Shown here piece by piece: positions 1 to 11,783 of a stretch of DNA of 64,000 nt. Source of the stretch: Zanthoxylum bungeanum (lineage: Eukaryota; Streptophyta; Magnoliopsida; Sapindales; Rutaceae). The translations under genes were made by a program, and so were the position numbers. Where the stretch lies: positions 62,001-126,000 of the forward strand of contig SKCR01006513.1 in assembly GCA_019454045.1 (NCBI GenBank), read 5' to 3'. The first letter of the stretch is position 1. The number at the start of each line of letters is the position of its first letter. The notes beneath the pieces are model-generated. The model worked only from the letters and a program-made list of their open reading frames with translations. It did no database searches and was not told where the DNA came from.

Positions 1-417
1 TGAATTCAAAGTTTCTTAATTAATATAGAAAGATAGTTAATTGGGTTGCTTTGGGTGTTTGAATCTGACCATCGGAAGAGGCTTTTGCATAACTTCATGT
101 TCCAGGTTAATAATCTAGTACATTATACAAGCATAAAATAATCAACTCATCTTTAGAAAGATAATGGTAGGATTCACAACCTTGGATATTTTCATATATT
201 ATTTAAAACTTAAAATCTACTTTAGTTTTATTTACTTGTTTGTTTTAGATAAAAATCACCATCCAATCAAAAATCAAATCAAATTAGATACGTGTAGAAA
301 TTTAGCTTCATAAATTAATAGCATAGATATTAAGTTCTAGAGGGATCGATATATTTTATACTACTTGAACGATACGTGCGCTTGCGTTACGTGTGTGTTT
401 ACCACCGGCCATGTTTT
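1..417 (+). other. Probable 3' part of a decayed Ty3/gypsy LTR
   Basis: This AT-rich stretch has no credible open reading frame. It ends directly at a tRNA-Asp-type primer binding site (418-435), which in LTR retrotransposons lies just inside the 5' LTR. The stretch is therefore probably the end of a 5' LTR whose start lies outside the window. I found no partner LTR inside the window, so this is inferred from position only. Confidence 0.4.
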
Positions 418-435
418 TAGCGCCGTTGCCGGGGA
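418..435 (+). other. Primer binding site complementary to tRNA-Asp
   Basis: The sequence TAGCGCCGTTGCCGGGGA differs at one base from TGGCGCCGTTGCCGGGGA, the complement of the 3' end of plant tRNA-Asp(GTC). This primer site is typical of Athila/Tat-type Ty3/gypsy elements. A matching gag N-terminus begins about 115 bases downstream. Confidence 0.75.
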
Positions 436-549
436 CTTATTTTTCTTTTACTATTAATTTTGAAGTTAGATACTTTACTTGTGTCTAATTTATTATTTTT
501 TTTTACTTATTATTTTTGTTTTCTTATGTTTCAGGTTCTCAGACACTAC

Positions 550-900
550 ATGAGAAGGAGTAGAAGCTTTGAAATCCATCCACTTGACCCAGAAATTGAA
601 AGAACAATCAGACAGTTGAGAAGGGAAAGGCGAGAAGGTCAAGAAGCACTGATTAACATGAACAATCAAGAATCTGAACCTTTGGAAGTTACACCACTGA
701 TTCTCATTCAAGACATAAAAATTCTGGTGGTTGACGACTTCATATCATGCATTGTACTTCTTCCCTTACCAGCAAATGCGTGTGACATCAAAACATGCTT
801 TCAGATGATACAACATCAGTCCAGTTCAGGTGAAGTGCAACTGAAGATCCTAATGCCCACATCGGTAAGATAAATAAAGTTTTGGGACTCAATGGAATCA
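550..900 (+). pseudogene. Gag N-terminal fragment of an Athila/Tat-type gypsy element
   Basis: The reading frame from the ATG at 550 gives MRRSRSFEIHPLDPEIERTI, followed by an Arg/Glu-rich run. This is the usual gag start of Athila/Tat-type gypsy elements (DPEIERT followed by RRxRRE). The match continues past about 760 but changes frame: around 840-875 another frame gives SATEDPNAHIGKI, equivalent to the conserved EDPNAH motif of the same gag family. There is therefore at least one frameshift. The similarity then stops, so only the first 100 or so codons survive, with no protease, reverse transcriptase or integrase nearby. An ATG at 460 is in frame, but it adds a hydrophobic Phe/Tyr-rich stretch not expected of gag, so I prefer 550. 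It is a dead fragment. Confidence 0.65.
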
Positions 901-1420
901 ACTTGGGGCTAAAACAGCAAAAAAGTACAAAAGGGTAAAATCATCATTTGTGCATCACGACGCCTAAATCTTCTGTGTCGCGACCGTAAATATGCGCCAG
1001 CCACATGTCAACATCATAAAAAACCTGATATCATACATACATGCTAACATGTGTCGGTCAAGTGTCAACAACATAACAACCTGCTATCATACGCCGGACA
1101 CATGTCTTCATCCCAACGGGCCGCGTAACTCATCATCGCCACGTCAGTGCCACATCAGCACTTACATCATCATGATGTCATCATGACATCAGTGTCGTGA
1201 CGTGTACAACTTCACATGTCGTGACGCCGAGCCAATAATTTCTGCCAACAGCCATGTGTCATCATCTCATCAAATCGCGTACACATGTCGAAGATCAACG
1301 GCGCTTCATGACGCGCAGACCTTCACGCGTCGCGACGCATGGAACCAAATTTTTCCTATAAATTGAGTCCGAAATCAGAAGGAAAATTCATACCTTCTTC
1401 TGGGGATTTCCTTAAGAATA
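901..1420 (+). other. GC-richer LTR-like relic with possible TATA box
   Basis: This segment is clearly richer in GC and CpG than its surroundings. It repeats short TGTCGCGACG-like and ACATGTC motifs, and ends with CCTATAAATTGAGTCC (about 1356-1371), which looks like a TATA box with a transcript start after it. That composition fits an LTR of an Athila/Tat-type element. No second copy is present to prove it. The short open frames here have no recognisable content. Confidence 0.35.
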
Positions 1421-2668
1421 GTAAGTAGATTGTATCTTATTTATTTATATACAGCTTTTTATATTTAATTTTTATTTTAAGCAATATATCTTTCTTTATT
1501 TTACTTTTCATTATGAGGAGGTAACTCTCTTCTGTTGGGGTGAAAGATAAAGCTTTTATTACTAATATTTAGATTAATCTCCCTTAATTATAATATATAA
1601 ATTATTTTAAGTCCTGACTTAATGGGATACCACCTTTTATGGTATGTTGGACTTAAATAAATTGATTTTAACCATTAAATAAAAGACAAGAGGTGATACC
1701 ATTACATAAGTAATATTATGGAAAATGGAATTGCTCGTATTCATGAATCAGATATAAATACGATTCGGATTGGCACTCCGAATACCAACCCTAACATAAA
1801 TAACCCAAAAGGGAGTGAATTAATAAATAAAAATTCCCAAGGCTAAATAAACTCAATTTTAAAAAAAAAATTAAATTCTAAACACTCATAATATTCTATT
1901 GAATCAATCAAATACTCCAAACCCTCTGATACAATCCATAAAATCAACAATCTCAACAAATAATATTTCAATTAATTTATCCAATAAATACTCAATATCA
2001 TTTAATTTAATGCATACTCAAAATCTCAATAGATTGATAATCAAATGCAAAGTAAAAAGATAGAGTTAGAGAGATTGTATACAAAATGATTTTACGTGGT
2101 TCTGCAGTCCCGTAAACCATCCATGTCTCAAATAATCTGTAAGAGCATTCATTACAACACGTGGCATCCCGGATACCTATGAAATCATTATAATTTCTTC
2201 TTTTCTGAGCTCAAAGATGACCCAATTGACTTATGGTTGCCAATCAAACTTTTGACAATTCTTCTTCAAAGGCTTGAAACTGACCCAAATCTTTGATACA
2301 AATAAATTTGAGAACAAAGCTTCATCTAACACGAAAGCTCCTAATTGAGCAAGAAAAACTAATTAAGCTTTTGAGTGAGTTTGATTTTAGATAAGCAAGT
2401 TCAGAGCTTAAAAGGTTGTCAATATATAATCTATAAACGATTTGAGAATGATTGATTAAAAGAAAAATGAGCAAATGATATCTAATTTATAGATGGTTTC
2501 AAAAATAACTATAATGTTCAAATTATGCATTGTTAGGTCGATCGGACCCCTAACCCAAGGCCGACCAAAGTGCCAATGTGGCATTAGCTAATGGCAAAAT
2601 ATTTTCACGTTCAGTCATCTAAAAACACATGCTGTGATCGACCAAAGTCAACTATTTTCATAATCATA
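1421..2668. other. AT-rich non-coding DNA flanking the CACTA element
   Basis: I see no gene here. Around 2088-2120 the phrase TTACGTGGTTCTGCAG resembles leader or LTR sequence of plant copia elements, but no partner was found. GATCGACCAAAG-like words occur just before the CACTA end (near 2635) and again after it (near 11825), as expected if the CACTA element interrupted one older repeat. Confidence 0.4.
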
Positions 2669-2696
2669 CACTACAATAATTATGGCTTTTAGCGTC
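2669..2696 (+). repeat. Left terminal inverted repeat of the CACTA element
   Basis: It begins CACTACAATAATTATGGC and runs into the first TTTAGCGTC motif. Compared with the reverse complement of 11756-11783 it differs at only a few positions. The CACTA ends are the sites cut by the transposase. Confidence 0.92.
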
Positions 2697-3130
2697 CAAT
2701 CATTTAGCGTCGAAACAACTTTCGATGATTTTAGCGTCGTAATTAATATTCGACGTAAAATATCCAGATTTTAGCGATGAAAATGATTTTCCACGCCAAA
2801 TATTCAATTTTTTTCGTCGAATCTACATATCGACACTAAAAGAATGACTTATAGCATCGAAAATTATTCGACGCTAAATTATTTTAACTATTCCAATAAT
2901 TTTGGCGTCGACATAAAATTGCGACGCTAAATATTATACTTTTAGCGTCAAAAATCTTATTCAACGTAAAAACTAGAAATTAGCGTCGACGAAGTAGCTT
3001 CGCTAAAGGTTTATGAAGATTCCACCAACAATCCTTTAATCTTTAGCGTCTAAATTTAAGTCGACGCTAAAATTGGACATTTAGCGTCGAAATAAAAGAT
3101 TCGACGCTAAAAATAAGACAATTTGCGTTG
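2690..3130. repeat. Left subterminal repeat array (TTTAGCGTCGAA)
   Basis: About a dozen degenerate copies of TTTAGCGTCGAA occur in both orientations. Many are paired as TTTAGCGTCGAA, a short spacer, then TTCGACGCTAAA, giving small palindromes, for example at about 3078-3112. In the En/Spm family such subterminal repeats bind TNPA, so this is the likely binding platform. The array ends where the CT-rich leader of the transposase gene starts. Confidence 0.88.
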
Positions 3131-3578
3131 AATTTAATGTTTCAAAGTTAAAGATAGAATTAAAATACAGAATGCCACCAACCCTTCCCCCCCTCTGTTT
3201 TTTCTCTCATTCTCTTCATTTTCATCCTCTGAAATCTGAGAATTTCTCCTCTGCAACCTCACAACTCTCCTAAAAAATTTCAATAAAATTATAATCAATT
3301 TTCCATAAGGTAAATATTCTTTCATATTTCTTTATTATTTTCAATTTTTATGATTATGTTGATTATATACTTTTTGTTAGTGGTTTATGATTCATATATG
3401 TAGATTAAGTTAATTAATTAACAAAATAGAATTTTCCTGTAAACTATTTAACTTATCAACTAAATATATATGTATATGCTTAAATAAATAATTAATGAAT
3501 TAGTAATGTTGATCAGTGTAAATATTTAATAATTATATTATTATATTTAGGTATTTCACTGAAATAGATAGAAATTGG

Positions 3579-6500
3579 ATGAGCTCGCTGGATAGATTGA
3601 GTGTTGAATATCGTAATGGAGTGTATGAGTTTATAGAAGTCGCAAAGCAACACATTGATGCAGAAGGTCGTGTTTGATGTCCATGTACAAATTGTTTGAA
3701 TAGGAAAAGGAAACGGTTAGATGAAGTTCATAATCATTTATACATGCCAAGAATATCACCAACTTACCATACGTGGATTTATCACGGTGAGCAGTATCAT
3801 TCTCAGTCACGGTTTATTGATTCCGGTGAAGGGAGCAGTAGTTACAATCAACCTACAAACGATGAGATAACTGATGCTTTGCATGACTTACAAGGTCCAC
3901 AACATGGTCATAGTGTCAGTGGTGACATGCCAGTTTTAAGTGGAAATGATCAAAATTTATTTAGTGAACTACTTGATGAGGCAAAAAAAATTCCATTTGA
4001 AGATGCTGGAATGTCGATCTTGAATTTCGTTGTGAAATTATTACACATTAAAGTGATCAACAGAATGACCAACAAAATTATTGATATGATGCTAGAGTTA
4101 CTGGGCCAAATGTTACCGGTTGGAAGCGAATTACCTAAGTCGTACTACGAGGTAAAGAAAATGTTGCGTGATCTGAGAATAGGGTATGAATCCATTCATG
4201 CTTGTAAGTATGATTGTGTATTATTTCGTACCGAGTATGAATCACTTGAATATTATCCGATATGTGGTGAAAGTCGGTATAAAGTCCATAGTATGGGGAA
4301 GAAAGTGCATCAAAAGATATTATGATATTTCCCTTTAATGCCCAGGCTACAGAGATTGTTCATCTCACGACACCCAGCGACTCACATGATGTGGCATCAT
4401 GAAAAGAGGTTCGGTACAGAGGCCATACTTAGACATCCTGCGGATGGAACCGAGTGGAGGGAATTTGATGACATGTACCATAGTTTCGCTGAGGACCTCC
4501 ATAATGTCAGGTTAGGTCTTGCCTCTGATAATTTTAACCCATTTGGGAATATGTACAACTCTTATAACATGTGGCCCGTTATTGTTATTCCATATAACTT
4601 ACCTCCATGGAAATGTATGAAGGATCCGTTCATGTTTATGTCATTGCATATCCCTAGTCCACGTTCCCCTGGTAAAGATATGAATATTTACTTGAGACCA
4701 TTGATCGAGGAGTTACAAACATTATGGAATGTGGGTGTGTATACCTATGATGCAGTTTCCGAGCAGTATTTTCAGATGCATGCCGCATTATTATGGACCA
4801 TTAATGATTTTCCAGCTTATGGTTCATTATCTGGATGGAGCACTAAGGGATACATGACATGTCCAGTTTGTGCGGGTCAAACACCTTCGCAACGATTACG
4901 AAATAAAATAGGATACACATGGCACATGAGATTTCTTGAGTTGAGTCATCCTTGATAGAGGAGTAAATTATTTAACGGTCAACATGAACCTCAGAGTATG
5001 CCCAGTCCATTGTCTGGATTCGACATACTTTGCCAACATCAACATCTCAGAGACAGCACACCAGGTAACATCCTAATAATAGAGATAAAAATCGAAAATG
5101 CTTACCGGAAGAGTTGAATTGGACAGGAAATAGTATTTTCTTTGAGTTAGAATATTGGGGGACTCTGAGTTTGCGACATAATTTGGATGTAATGCATATA
5201 GAAAAAACATTTGTGAGAGTTTAGTGGGCACACTATTCAATATTCCGGGTAAGACAAAAGACACTGTAAATGTTAGATTAGACCAACAAGATCTTAGAAT
5301 TCGCAGTGAATTACATTTACAAGTCACTTCTCAAGGTCTTATTAAGCCACCTGCTAGTTATGTGCTCACTCAATCGGAGAGAAAATCATTCTGTGATTGG
5401 CTGAAAATTATTAAATTCCCTGATGAGTATGCATCGAAAATTGGGCGTTGGGTTAGAGATGATACAATAACGGGATTAAAGAGTCACGATTGTCATGTGC
5501 TTCTCGAGATTCTCCTTCCTGTTGGCATTCAACCTTATCTCCCTCCGAATGTATGCGATGTCGTACTTGATCTATGTGGCTTCTTTAAATAATTATGTCA
5601 GAGGACATTAACCACATCTGTTATTGACGAACTTGAGCGAGGAATTGTGATAATCCTATGCAAGCTGGAGCGAATTTTGCCACCCATTTTTTTTTGATGT
5701 GATGGTATATCTTACCGTGTATTTACCGGCTGAAGCTATGAAGGGAGGTCATGCCCATTACAGATGGATGTATCCCATTGAGAGGTACTATATATACAGT
5801 TTTAAATATTACATTCTTAAATTTTTACTATGCATTGAATTTATTATTAATGCAAACTTGTTGTCATATCTGCAGGGCTTTGGGAGATTACAAACAATAT
5901 GTGAAAAACAAGGCGCGCCCTGAAGGGTCAATAGCTGAAGCTGTTGTAATAAGTGAAGAAATAACATTTTTTTCGATGTACATGTAGAATATTGAAACTC
6001 ATTTTAATCGTCGGCCATGAAATTATGATGGAGATGCAAGTAATAAGTAAGATATCACAATGTTCCGTCAAAATTACAGACTATTTGGAGCAGAAGTTGT
6101 CAAATTACTAACTTTTGAGGAAGTTCAACGTGCGCATTGGTTTATATTGAGTAATTGTGATGAAGTGCAACCGTATTTAACGTAAGTTTTTCTGGTGCAT
6201 AACTATAGTATTTTTGCCATACATTAATCTAACTAATTTTTTGTAGGCAACATATAACAATGCTACAATGTGGTGGTGACCATAACGTTGATGGAACACA
6301 TAAAAAAGAATTTCCTAAATGGATTGAGACAACTGTAAGGCCTAACATTTTATATTTATTTTTATCCTAACATTGAATATTTCAGTTTGTTATAATTAAC
6401 ATATATAATTCTCTCATTGTTAGATAAACAACCAAGTGGAAAATAGTCAATTGGACTCGTCATCCTCGTTGGTTTCTTTGGCTTATGGGCCTCAAAAGCA

Positions 6501-7157
6501 GGCTTATGAATACAGTGGATGCATTGTCAATGGAGTTAGATTTCATACTGAACAGCGAGATGTTACTCATGTGACTCAGAATTATGGAATTGTAGTCCAA
6601 GGAGAACACGGCTCATATATTATTGACTTCTACGGAGTGTTGCAATCAGTCATTGAGTTGATATACAGACCCAGACGACATATTGTGCTATTTGAATGCA
6701 AGTGGTTTGAAACAAATGCCAGAAAGATGAGAATTCAAGTTAGTAATCATCTAACGTCAATTAATGTTCAACGTTTTTTGTACAAGAATGATCCATACAT
6801 TTTTTGTACCCAAGCAAATTCAGTGATATATATATCTTATCCAAAGTTAGGAACTGGATGGATGGTGGTAGAAAAGTTACAACATAGGGGCATTTGGGAC
6901 ACGTAGGAGAAAGATAGTGATGACAAATCAGATGAAACACAAGAAGTCTCCGGCAACTTCGAAGTTCCTGAACAGATATTTTATGTACCAACTGTCACCG
7001 TTCCTAAAAATATACATCAACTCGAGATAGTACAGACGTTGAGATAATTCCTCATTCTGAAGTTAGCGTGGAAGTAGCAAGTGAAGAAGAATTTGACACT
7101 GAAGATGACTTCGATTCCAGTCACGAATCCTCAAATACCAAAGATAATAGTGATTAA
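3579..7157 (+). pseudogene. TNPD-type CACTA transposase (Transposase_21), disrupted
   Basis: This would be the transposase that cuts the CACTA ends. A CT-rich untranslated exon ends at a GTAAAT donor (3310), and the coding exon follows an acceptor at 3549-3550. From the ATG at 3579 the frame reads MSSLDRLS, then CPCTNCLN, typical of the transposase-associated N-terminal domain. The Tnp2/Transposase_21 core follows (SLHIPSPRSPGKDMN, GYMTCPVC, LDVMHIEK, NIPGKTKD). After that come the DUF4218-like part (LPPNV, RWMYPIER, then an intron from about 5787, then NKARPEGSIAEA) and the DUF4216-like C-terminus. The end is a Ser/Asp-rich tail with TAA at 7155-7157. In-frame stops at 3675 and 4323 replace expected arginines, two stops follow 4955, and frameshifts occur near 5095, 5220 and 5700. 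The family is certain from several domains in correct order; the gene is inactive. Confidence 0.9.
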
Positions 7158-7309
7158 TGAAGTTAGTGTATGATGTGATTGATGAATAATTTTTATTACT
7201 ATAATATATGAATGTTGTTTTAAATTGTTATTTAAATATGGTTGAACGATGATGAATATGATAATTAATAGTATAATTATCATATTATTGTTATTATTAT
7301 TTTTAATGG

Positions 7310-7545
7310 TAGCAATTTAGCGTTGAAAATAGAATATTCGATGCTAATGTTAGACATTTACCGTCGAAAAAATAATCGACGCTAAATGTATAACATTTAG
7401 CGTTGATTTTATATAATTCGACGCAAACTAAAAAAAATTAAATTCCCCCGAAAAATAGCCCTAATTTTTTAATAAGCCGCCTATTTTTTGGCGTCGAATT
7501 ATTCGACACTAAGGTCAAATAATTTCGACGCTAAATGTCCATTAA
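7310..7545. repeat. Internal array of the CACTA subterminal motif
   Basis: At least eight copies of TTTAGCGTCGAA or its complement, several as inverted pairs (for example near 7360-7385 and 7488-7510), lie between the two genes, more than 4 kb from either end. They sit just upstream of the CT-rich leader of the TNPA-type gene. This could be a promoter-proximal binding array for TNPA, or the buried end of an ancestral element. Confidence 0.85.
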
Positions 7546-7744
7546 ATCTCTAAAACCAGTGTCTTCTTCTTTCTCGGCTCAAACGACCAAAAACTAGACC
7601 TTTGAGAGTCTTCTTCTTCTTTCTCGGCAAAAATCAGCCTCTTCTTCATCAAATTCATCGAATTTACAGGTAAGGTCTCAAATTCACTACCTTTTTATGA
7701 CACAGTATATGAATGGATTAGAAGGTTTACATAAAATTAGAAAA

Positions 7745-7796
7745 ATGGGTCTCCTTGTTGCCATGGCCGAATGGGTCTCCTTGTTGCCATGGCCGA
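7745..7796 (+). repeat. 26-bp perfect tandem duplication
   Basis: A 26-base unit starting ATGGGTCTCCTTG occurs twice in a row (7745-7770, 7771-7796). Partial echoes with CCATGGCCGAAT follow to about 7870. It lies within the TNPA intron. Confidence 0.9.
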
Positions 7797-9436
7797 ATGA
7801 TGTTGTAGGATTGTAAAATAATCATATGTGTTTATTTTTGCCATGGCCGAATAATGTTGGCCGAATGGGTCTGCTGTTTTGGAAATGAGAAAATAACATG
7901 TTATCTTTATCAAAAAATACAAATTTAATCTACGTACAATCTCTATCTTGCAAAGCTTTATGTTTATCTTTATCAAATGTGTTTATTTTGCTAAATTGGC
8001 TATGCCCCCGGTGCAAATTAAATGGGTCTTTAAGATAGTTTAGTTTATGCACTAATAGCGATTACAGTGCTAATCAGGTGATTGTAAAATAATCATTTGA
8101 ACGACTAAGTTATAAATTTTCTGACAGAAGGGAAACCTAACTCCTTATATCAAGTATCCCAACTTACCTGTAATGTATGCATAGACACATCAAGTACTTT
8201 TCTTGTCTCAGAAAATTAAACATAATTTGAACAGTTAAAGCTGCAAACTGAAACTATGGTCCTTCTGGGAATCTTGGTCAAAGTTTGCCCCTCCTCCAAA
8301 TCAGAAAGTGATTGATCATCTTTGTTTTACTTATGAATCAACATTTTTTTTTCATGTTTATGTTATCGTTTTACGCATTCTGAATATGTTTCAATTTTCT
8401 GTTTTCGTGTCATGAGTTCCTGATTCATGATTTGTATTTTCAGTTTACAAGAAGTCATTTACCTAAAAAATTTCATTGACGTGTTTCTGAGTATGTATCA
8501 AGCTGTGACTGATACTTGATTGGCAAACACTGGAGAGGGAGAGAGGATTATGTCTCTCGTCCCTATTCTCAAACCATGTCTTAAGACTATAAAATAGGAT
8601 TAAATCACTTGTGTTTCTTGCCTGTATTTTCTTATTATTCTTGTTATTTCTACGGCCTTTTATACATTTCTTGTGTTATAAAATGGGATGCGAAAGGAGA
8701 TGCTGCTGTTCTGGGACCATGTATGTTTTATGCATGTTACTTCATTGAAAATTTAGGACTAGTATGTTTTTGCTTAGGGTTATATATGTCTTAGATTTAG
8801 TATGATGAAATCTCTACGAATTGGTTTTGTTTGGATTGCGGTAATTTTTTAATAATTTTTTGAGAGGAAGGGGATGGTGGCATGAATTTAAAAGACAGGA
8901 AGAGCAGCCTTTTCCCTTGATTGAGTAATAGCATTGTGGCTTAAGACTGTATATTTTTGCTTGGAGTAATATCATTGCTTGAGTATTAGTTTAGTATGAT
9001 GAAATCTCTAGGATTTCATTTTGTTTGGAATGGGGTATTTTTTTTTTAATTAGGTTTTTGAGGGGACGAGGATGTTGGCACAAATGTAAAAGGTTTTAGC
9101 AGAGAGATTGTTTTCCGTTTATAGGAAAAGAAAAGAAGATGAGCCTTGTCCCTTGCTTGAGTATTAGCATTGTGGCTTCTGGGACCTCTTCCACAAAAAT
9201 TACCTTATTCTTAAGCATGTTAATGGGTGAAATAATTGATTTGGGATGTACTTTAGATTTGACTTATCCCGTACATTCTCTCCCAACATTCTACCTTAAT
9301 CCCCAAAATATGAATTTTCATCAACTGTCTCATTCTTCTGCAGTGTAAAATATTTTTCTAATCCATTTTGCTGACTGTTTTGCAAGCTGTCACTGACTGA
9401 AATTCAGAAAATGAAAATACAACTCATAGTAGCTAC

Positions 9437-9570
9437 TTTGATGATGATGATGAATTTGATGACGCTACTTTGACGATGATGATGAATTTGATGATGATAA
9501 TTTGATGATGATGATGATGATGATACTTTGATGATAATGATGATACTTTGATGATGATGATGATGATTCA
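9437..9570. repeat. Imperfect GAT microsatellite
   Basis: A run of GATGATGAT blocks is separated by TTT or ACTTT, as in TTTGATGATGATGATGAA. A minus-strand reading frame rich in histidine and serine here is a by-product of the repeat, not a gene. It lies in the TNPA intron. Confidence 0.9.
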
Positions 9571-9702
9571 TGCATTGCTTGGACCTTTTCATTTATGCAG
9601 TTCATACTATATATTCATGATTCATGCATATAATAGGTTAGATCCAAGCCACCACAAGTGAGTTATTGTGATGGAAACCTGAAACTTTGTGTGTTTTTGC
9701 AG

Positions 9703-11122
9703 ATGGCACCGGGTAATCGCAGACAGGCTAATGCGACTCCATCTATATCAGCAAGGACAATTGGCCATGGTGGAGTCTCTGCTAGTACAGGTGAGTCCAA
9801 TACAGCGAAGGGTCGAGGACGCACCCGTGGCCTGGGGTAGGCTAAGTACGTTAAGGCTCACGACCGTATCCAGATTGAGATATCAGATGATGGACACAGT
9901 CAAGTCGGACAACATAATTCAGCATTTACTACAGCCATAGGAGCTACAGCTCGATTTGAAGCTCCCCAAACTACATTTCTTGGAGAAAGATACCGTGGGA
10001 GACGAAAATCAAGCTATTCTCTTCGCTACTCGTGAGTTTCCGTACGGTATTAAGTTTTCGATATTGTTTGTTAGTTAAAATTTTTATTTTATACTTATTT
10101 TTACTCGGTTGCTATTCATGTAGGAGTGGTTCGACTTCGATCTGACCAAAGTGAATGTCTAACAATATATTAAGTACCACATAGGGAAAAGTTATAAAGA
10201 TTATAGGACAAAAGTCCTGAAATCAATATTCGACGAACATGGACCTTCAGATGCTCCACAACACAAGCCTGATTTTCTAGAGGAGCAAGACTGGACATTC
10301 TTATATGAGCTTTGGTCTAGCAAAAAACACGAGGTAAATTTTGAAATAAACAAAAATTTATAATTGTCTTTGTTTTCGGTACTTACAGTGTTGGTAAATG
10401 CAGGATAAATGTCACGCAAATGCGAAAAATCGAAGTCACTTGTGTTTTAACCACCGTGGAGATTCGAAGCCATTTATCCAACATCGTGCCGAACATTCTT
10501 AGGTAAATATATGCTAACGTAAAATTTAATAGTTCATTGTTTTTACTAATGTGGAATAATATTGAATTTATTTTCTGTTTATAACAGAGTAGCACATGTG
10601 AGGTGCAATCATTTCCAGATTTTTTCCATGTGACTCATTATAATGAGAAAAACAAATGGATAAATGAAGAAGTCGAACACTGCTATGTAAGTTTCAGTTT
10701 TTAAAATAAAATAATTAATATTATATATGTTAATTTTTCTCCCCACTTCTAATATTAACTTATTTTTTGAAACAGAACGAAATGATGGAACTCCAACATC
10801 AAACTCAGGAGACAGGTCCGACCCGATACTACATGAGCAGTTGTCGCCATTGATTTTTAAGAATCAGACAGCTTACAACGTTGGCCTTGGCACTCGTAAG
10901 AAGCCGACATCATCTGCACGCAATACTGTTAATTCGGACAATGGCTCCTCTCTTCGAGACGAGTTATTCACCACCAAAGACCAGTTAACCACCACCCGAG
11001 ACGAGCTGAAGAAGACTAAGGAGGAGCTACAACAGTTCAAGGTGGACCATAAGAAGAAGATGGAGCAGTTCGAACAGCAAATGCTGGCTTTCCGCCAGAT
11101 GTTGGAGGCCTCACTCAGTTAG
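9703..11122 (+). pseudogene. TNPA-type gene of the CACTA element (Transposase_24), disrupted
   Basis: This is likely the second CACTA protein, a DNA-binding partner that in En/Spm recognises the subterminal motifs. Proposed exons are 9703-10031, 10124-10333, 10404-10502, 10588-10686 and 10776-11122, each with GT-AG borders. The ATG follows the acceptor directly (MAPGNRRQ). Later exons read KPDFLEEQDWTFLYELW, then NAKNRSHLCFNHRGDSKPF, matching the plant transposase Ptta/En/Spm pattern of a Trp-rich motif followed by an NxxNR segment. The last exon ends in a heptad-rich coiled coil (DELFTTKDQL, TRDELKKTKEEL, MEQFEQQM). An in-frame TAG ends the first exon frame at 9838-9840, another TAG occurs early in exon 3, and the final exon is read in a different frame from its acceptor. 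It is therefore a pseudogene or has diverged splicing. Confidence 0.78.
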
Positions 11123-11384
11123 GGTGCATTGGGCTCGAACGTCCCCCCATCACAGTAGCAATAAGTTTTATATTTGATTTTGTATAAACATTTTGAACAA
11201 ATAGTTTTAATATAATATGTATTTTTTAAAAAAAATTTCAATATAATAATTATTATAATATTTCATAATTCTGTTATTAATCAGAATTTTTTTCAATTAA
11301 ATTAAATATTAAATTAATTATTTTAGACTAAAAAGAAGTAAATTAATAATTTTTTTTTTTAAAAAAAACATATTTTTTAACTAT

Positions 11385-11770
11385 TTTCGTCGAAATAGTA
11401 GACGCTAAATGTATTTTTGGCGTCGAAAGTTTTGACGCTAATAGTAAAAAATCACCGCTGTAAGTATACAAATATTAATTTTTTAATATACTTTAGCGTC
11501 GAAACGTTTCGACGCTAAAAGTCAAACTTTTAGTGTCGAATTATTTCGTCGCTAAATCGAACCTATAGCGTCAGAAAATTTAATTTAGCGTCGAAATAAA
11601 TTGGACGCAAATTAGAGTTTTTAGCGTCGAATTTATTTATTTCGACGCTAAAATTTATTCTCGTCGATATTTTGGTGTCCAATTTTTGCGTCTAATTATG
11701 TCGACGCTAATTATATTTTGCGTCGAAACTATGGCTTTTGGCGTCTATTATTTTCGACGCTAAAGGGTAT
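11385..11770. repeat. Right subterminal repeat array (TTTAGCGTCGAA)
   Basis: More than a dozen copies of the same 12-base motif as on the left occur in both orientations. One is an almost perfect palindrome at about 11493-11521 (TTTAGCGTCGAAACG followed by its inverse). Confidence 0.9.
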
Positions 11771-11783
11771 AATTTTTGTAGTG
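11756..11783 (-). repeat. Right terminal inverted repeat of the CACTA element
   Basis: Read on the minus strand it begins CACTACAAAAATTATACCC and continues into TTTAGCGTCG, matching the left end. Confidence 0.92.

Larger units (their letters stand above)
7546..9702 (+). other. Leader exon and 2-kb first intron of the TNPA-type gene
   Basis: A CT-rich segment with repeated TTCTTCTTTCTCGG ends at CAG/GTAAGG (donor 7670). The next clear acceptor, TTTTTGCAG, lies directly before the ATG at 9703, which implies a 5' untranslated exon and an intron of about 2.03 kb. I see no coding sequence in the intron. It holds a 26-bp tandem duplication and a GAT-rich microsatellite. Confidence 0.6.
2669..11783 (+). 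mobile_element. CACTA (En/Spm) DNA transposon, 9.1 kb, defective
   Basis: The element starts with CACTACAA and ends with TTGTAGTG. About 28 bases at each end are inverted copies of each other with roughly five mismatches. The flanking trinucleotides are ATA (2666-2668) and GTA (11784-11786), a 3-bp target duplication with one change. Inside, in order, are a left subterminal array, a TNPD-type transposase gene, an internal array of the same motif, a TNPA-type gene and a right subterminal array. Both genes carry stops and frameshifts, so the element is not autonomous now. Its ends and binding arrays look good enough to be mobilised by an active relative, which is an inference. Confidence 0.94.

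Noticed and set aside
9404..9592. His/Ser-rich minus-strand reading frame
   Set aside because: It is only the translation of the GAT microsatellite.
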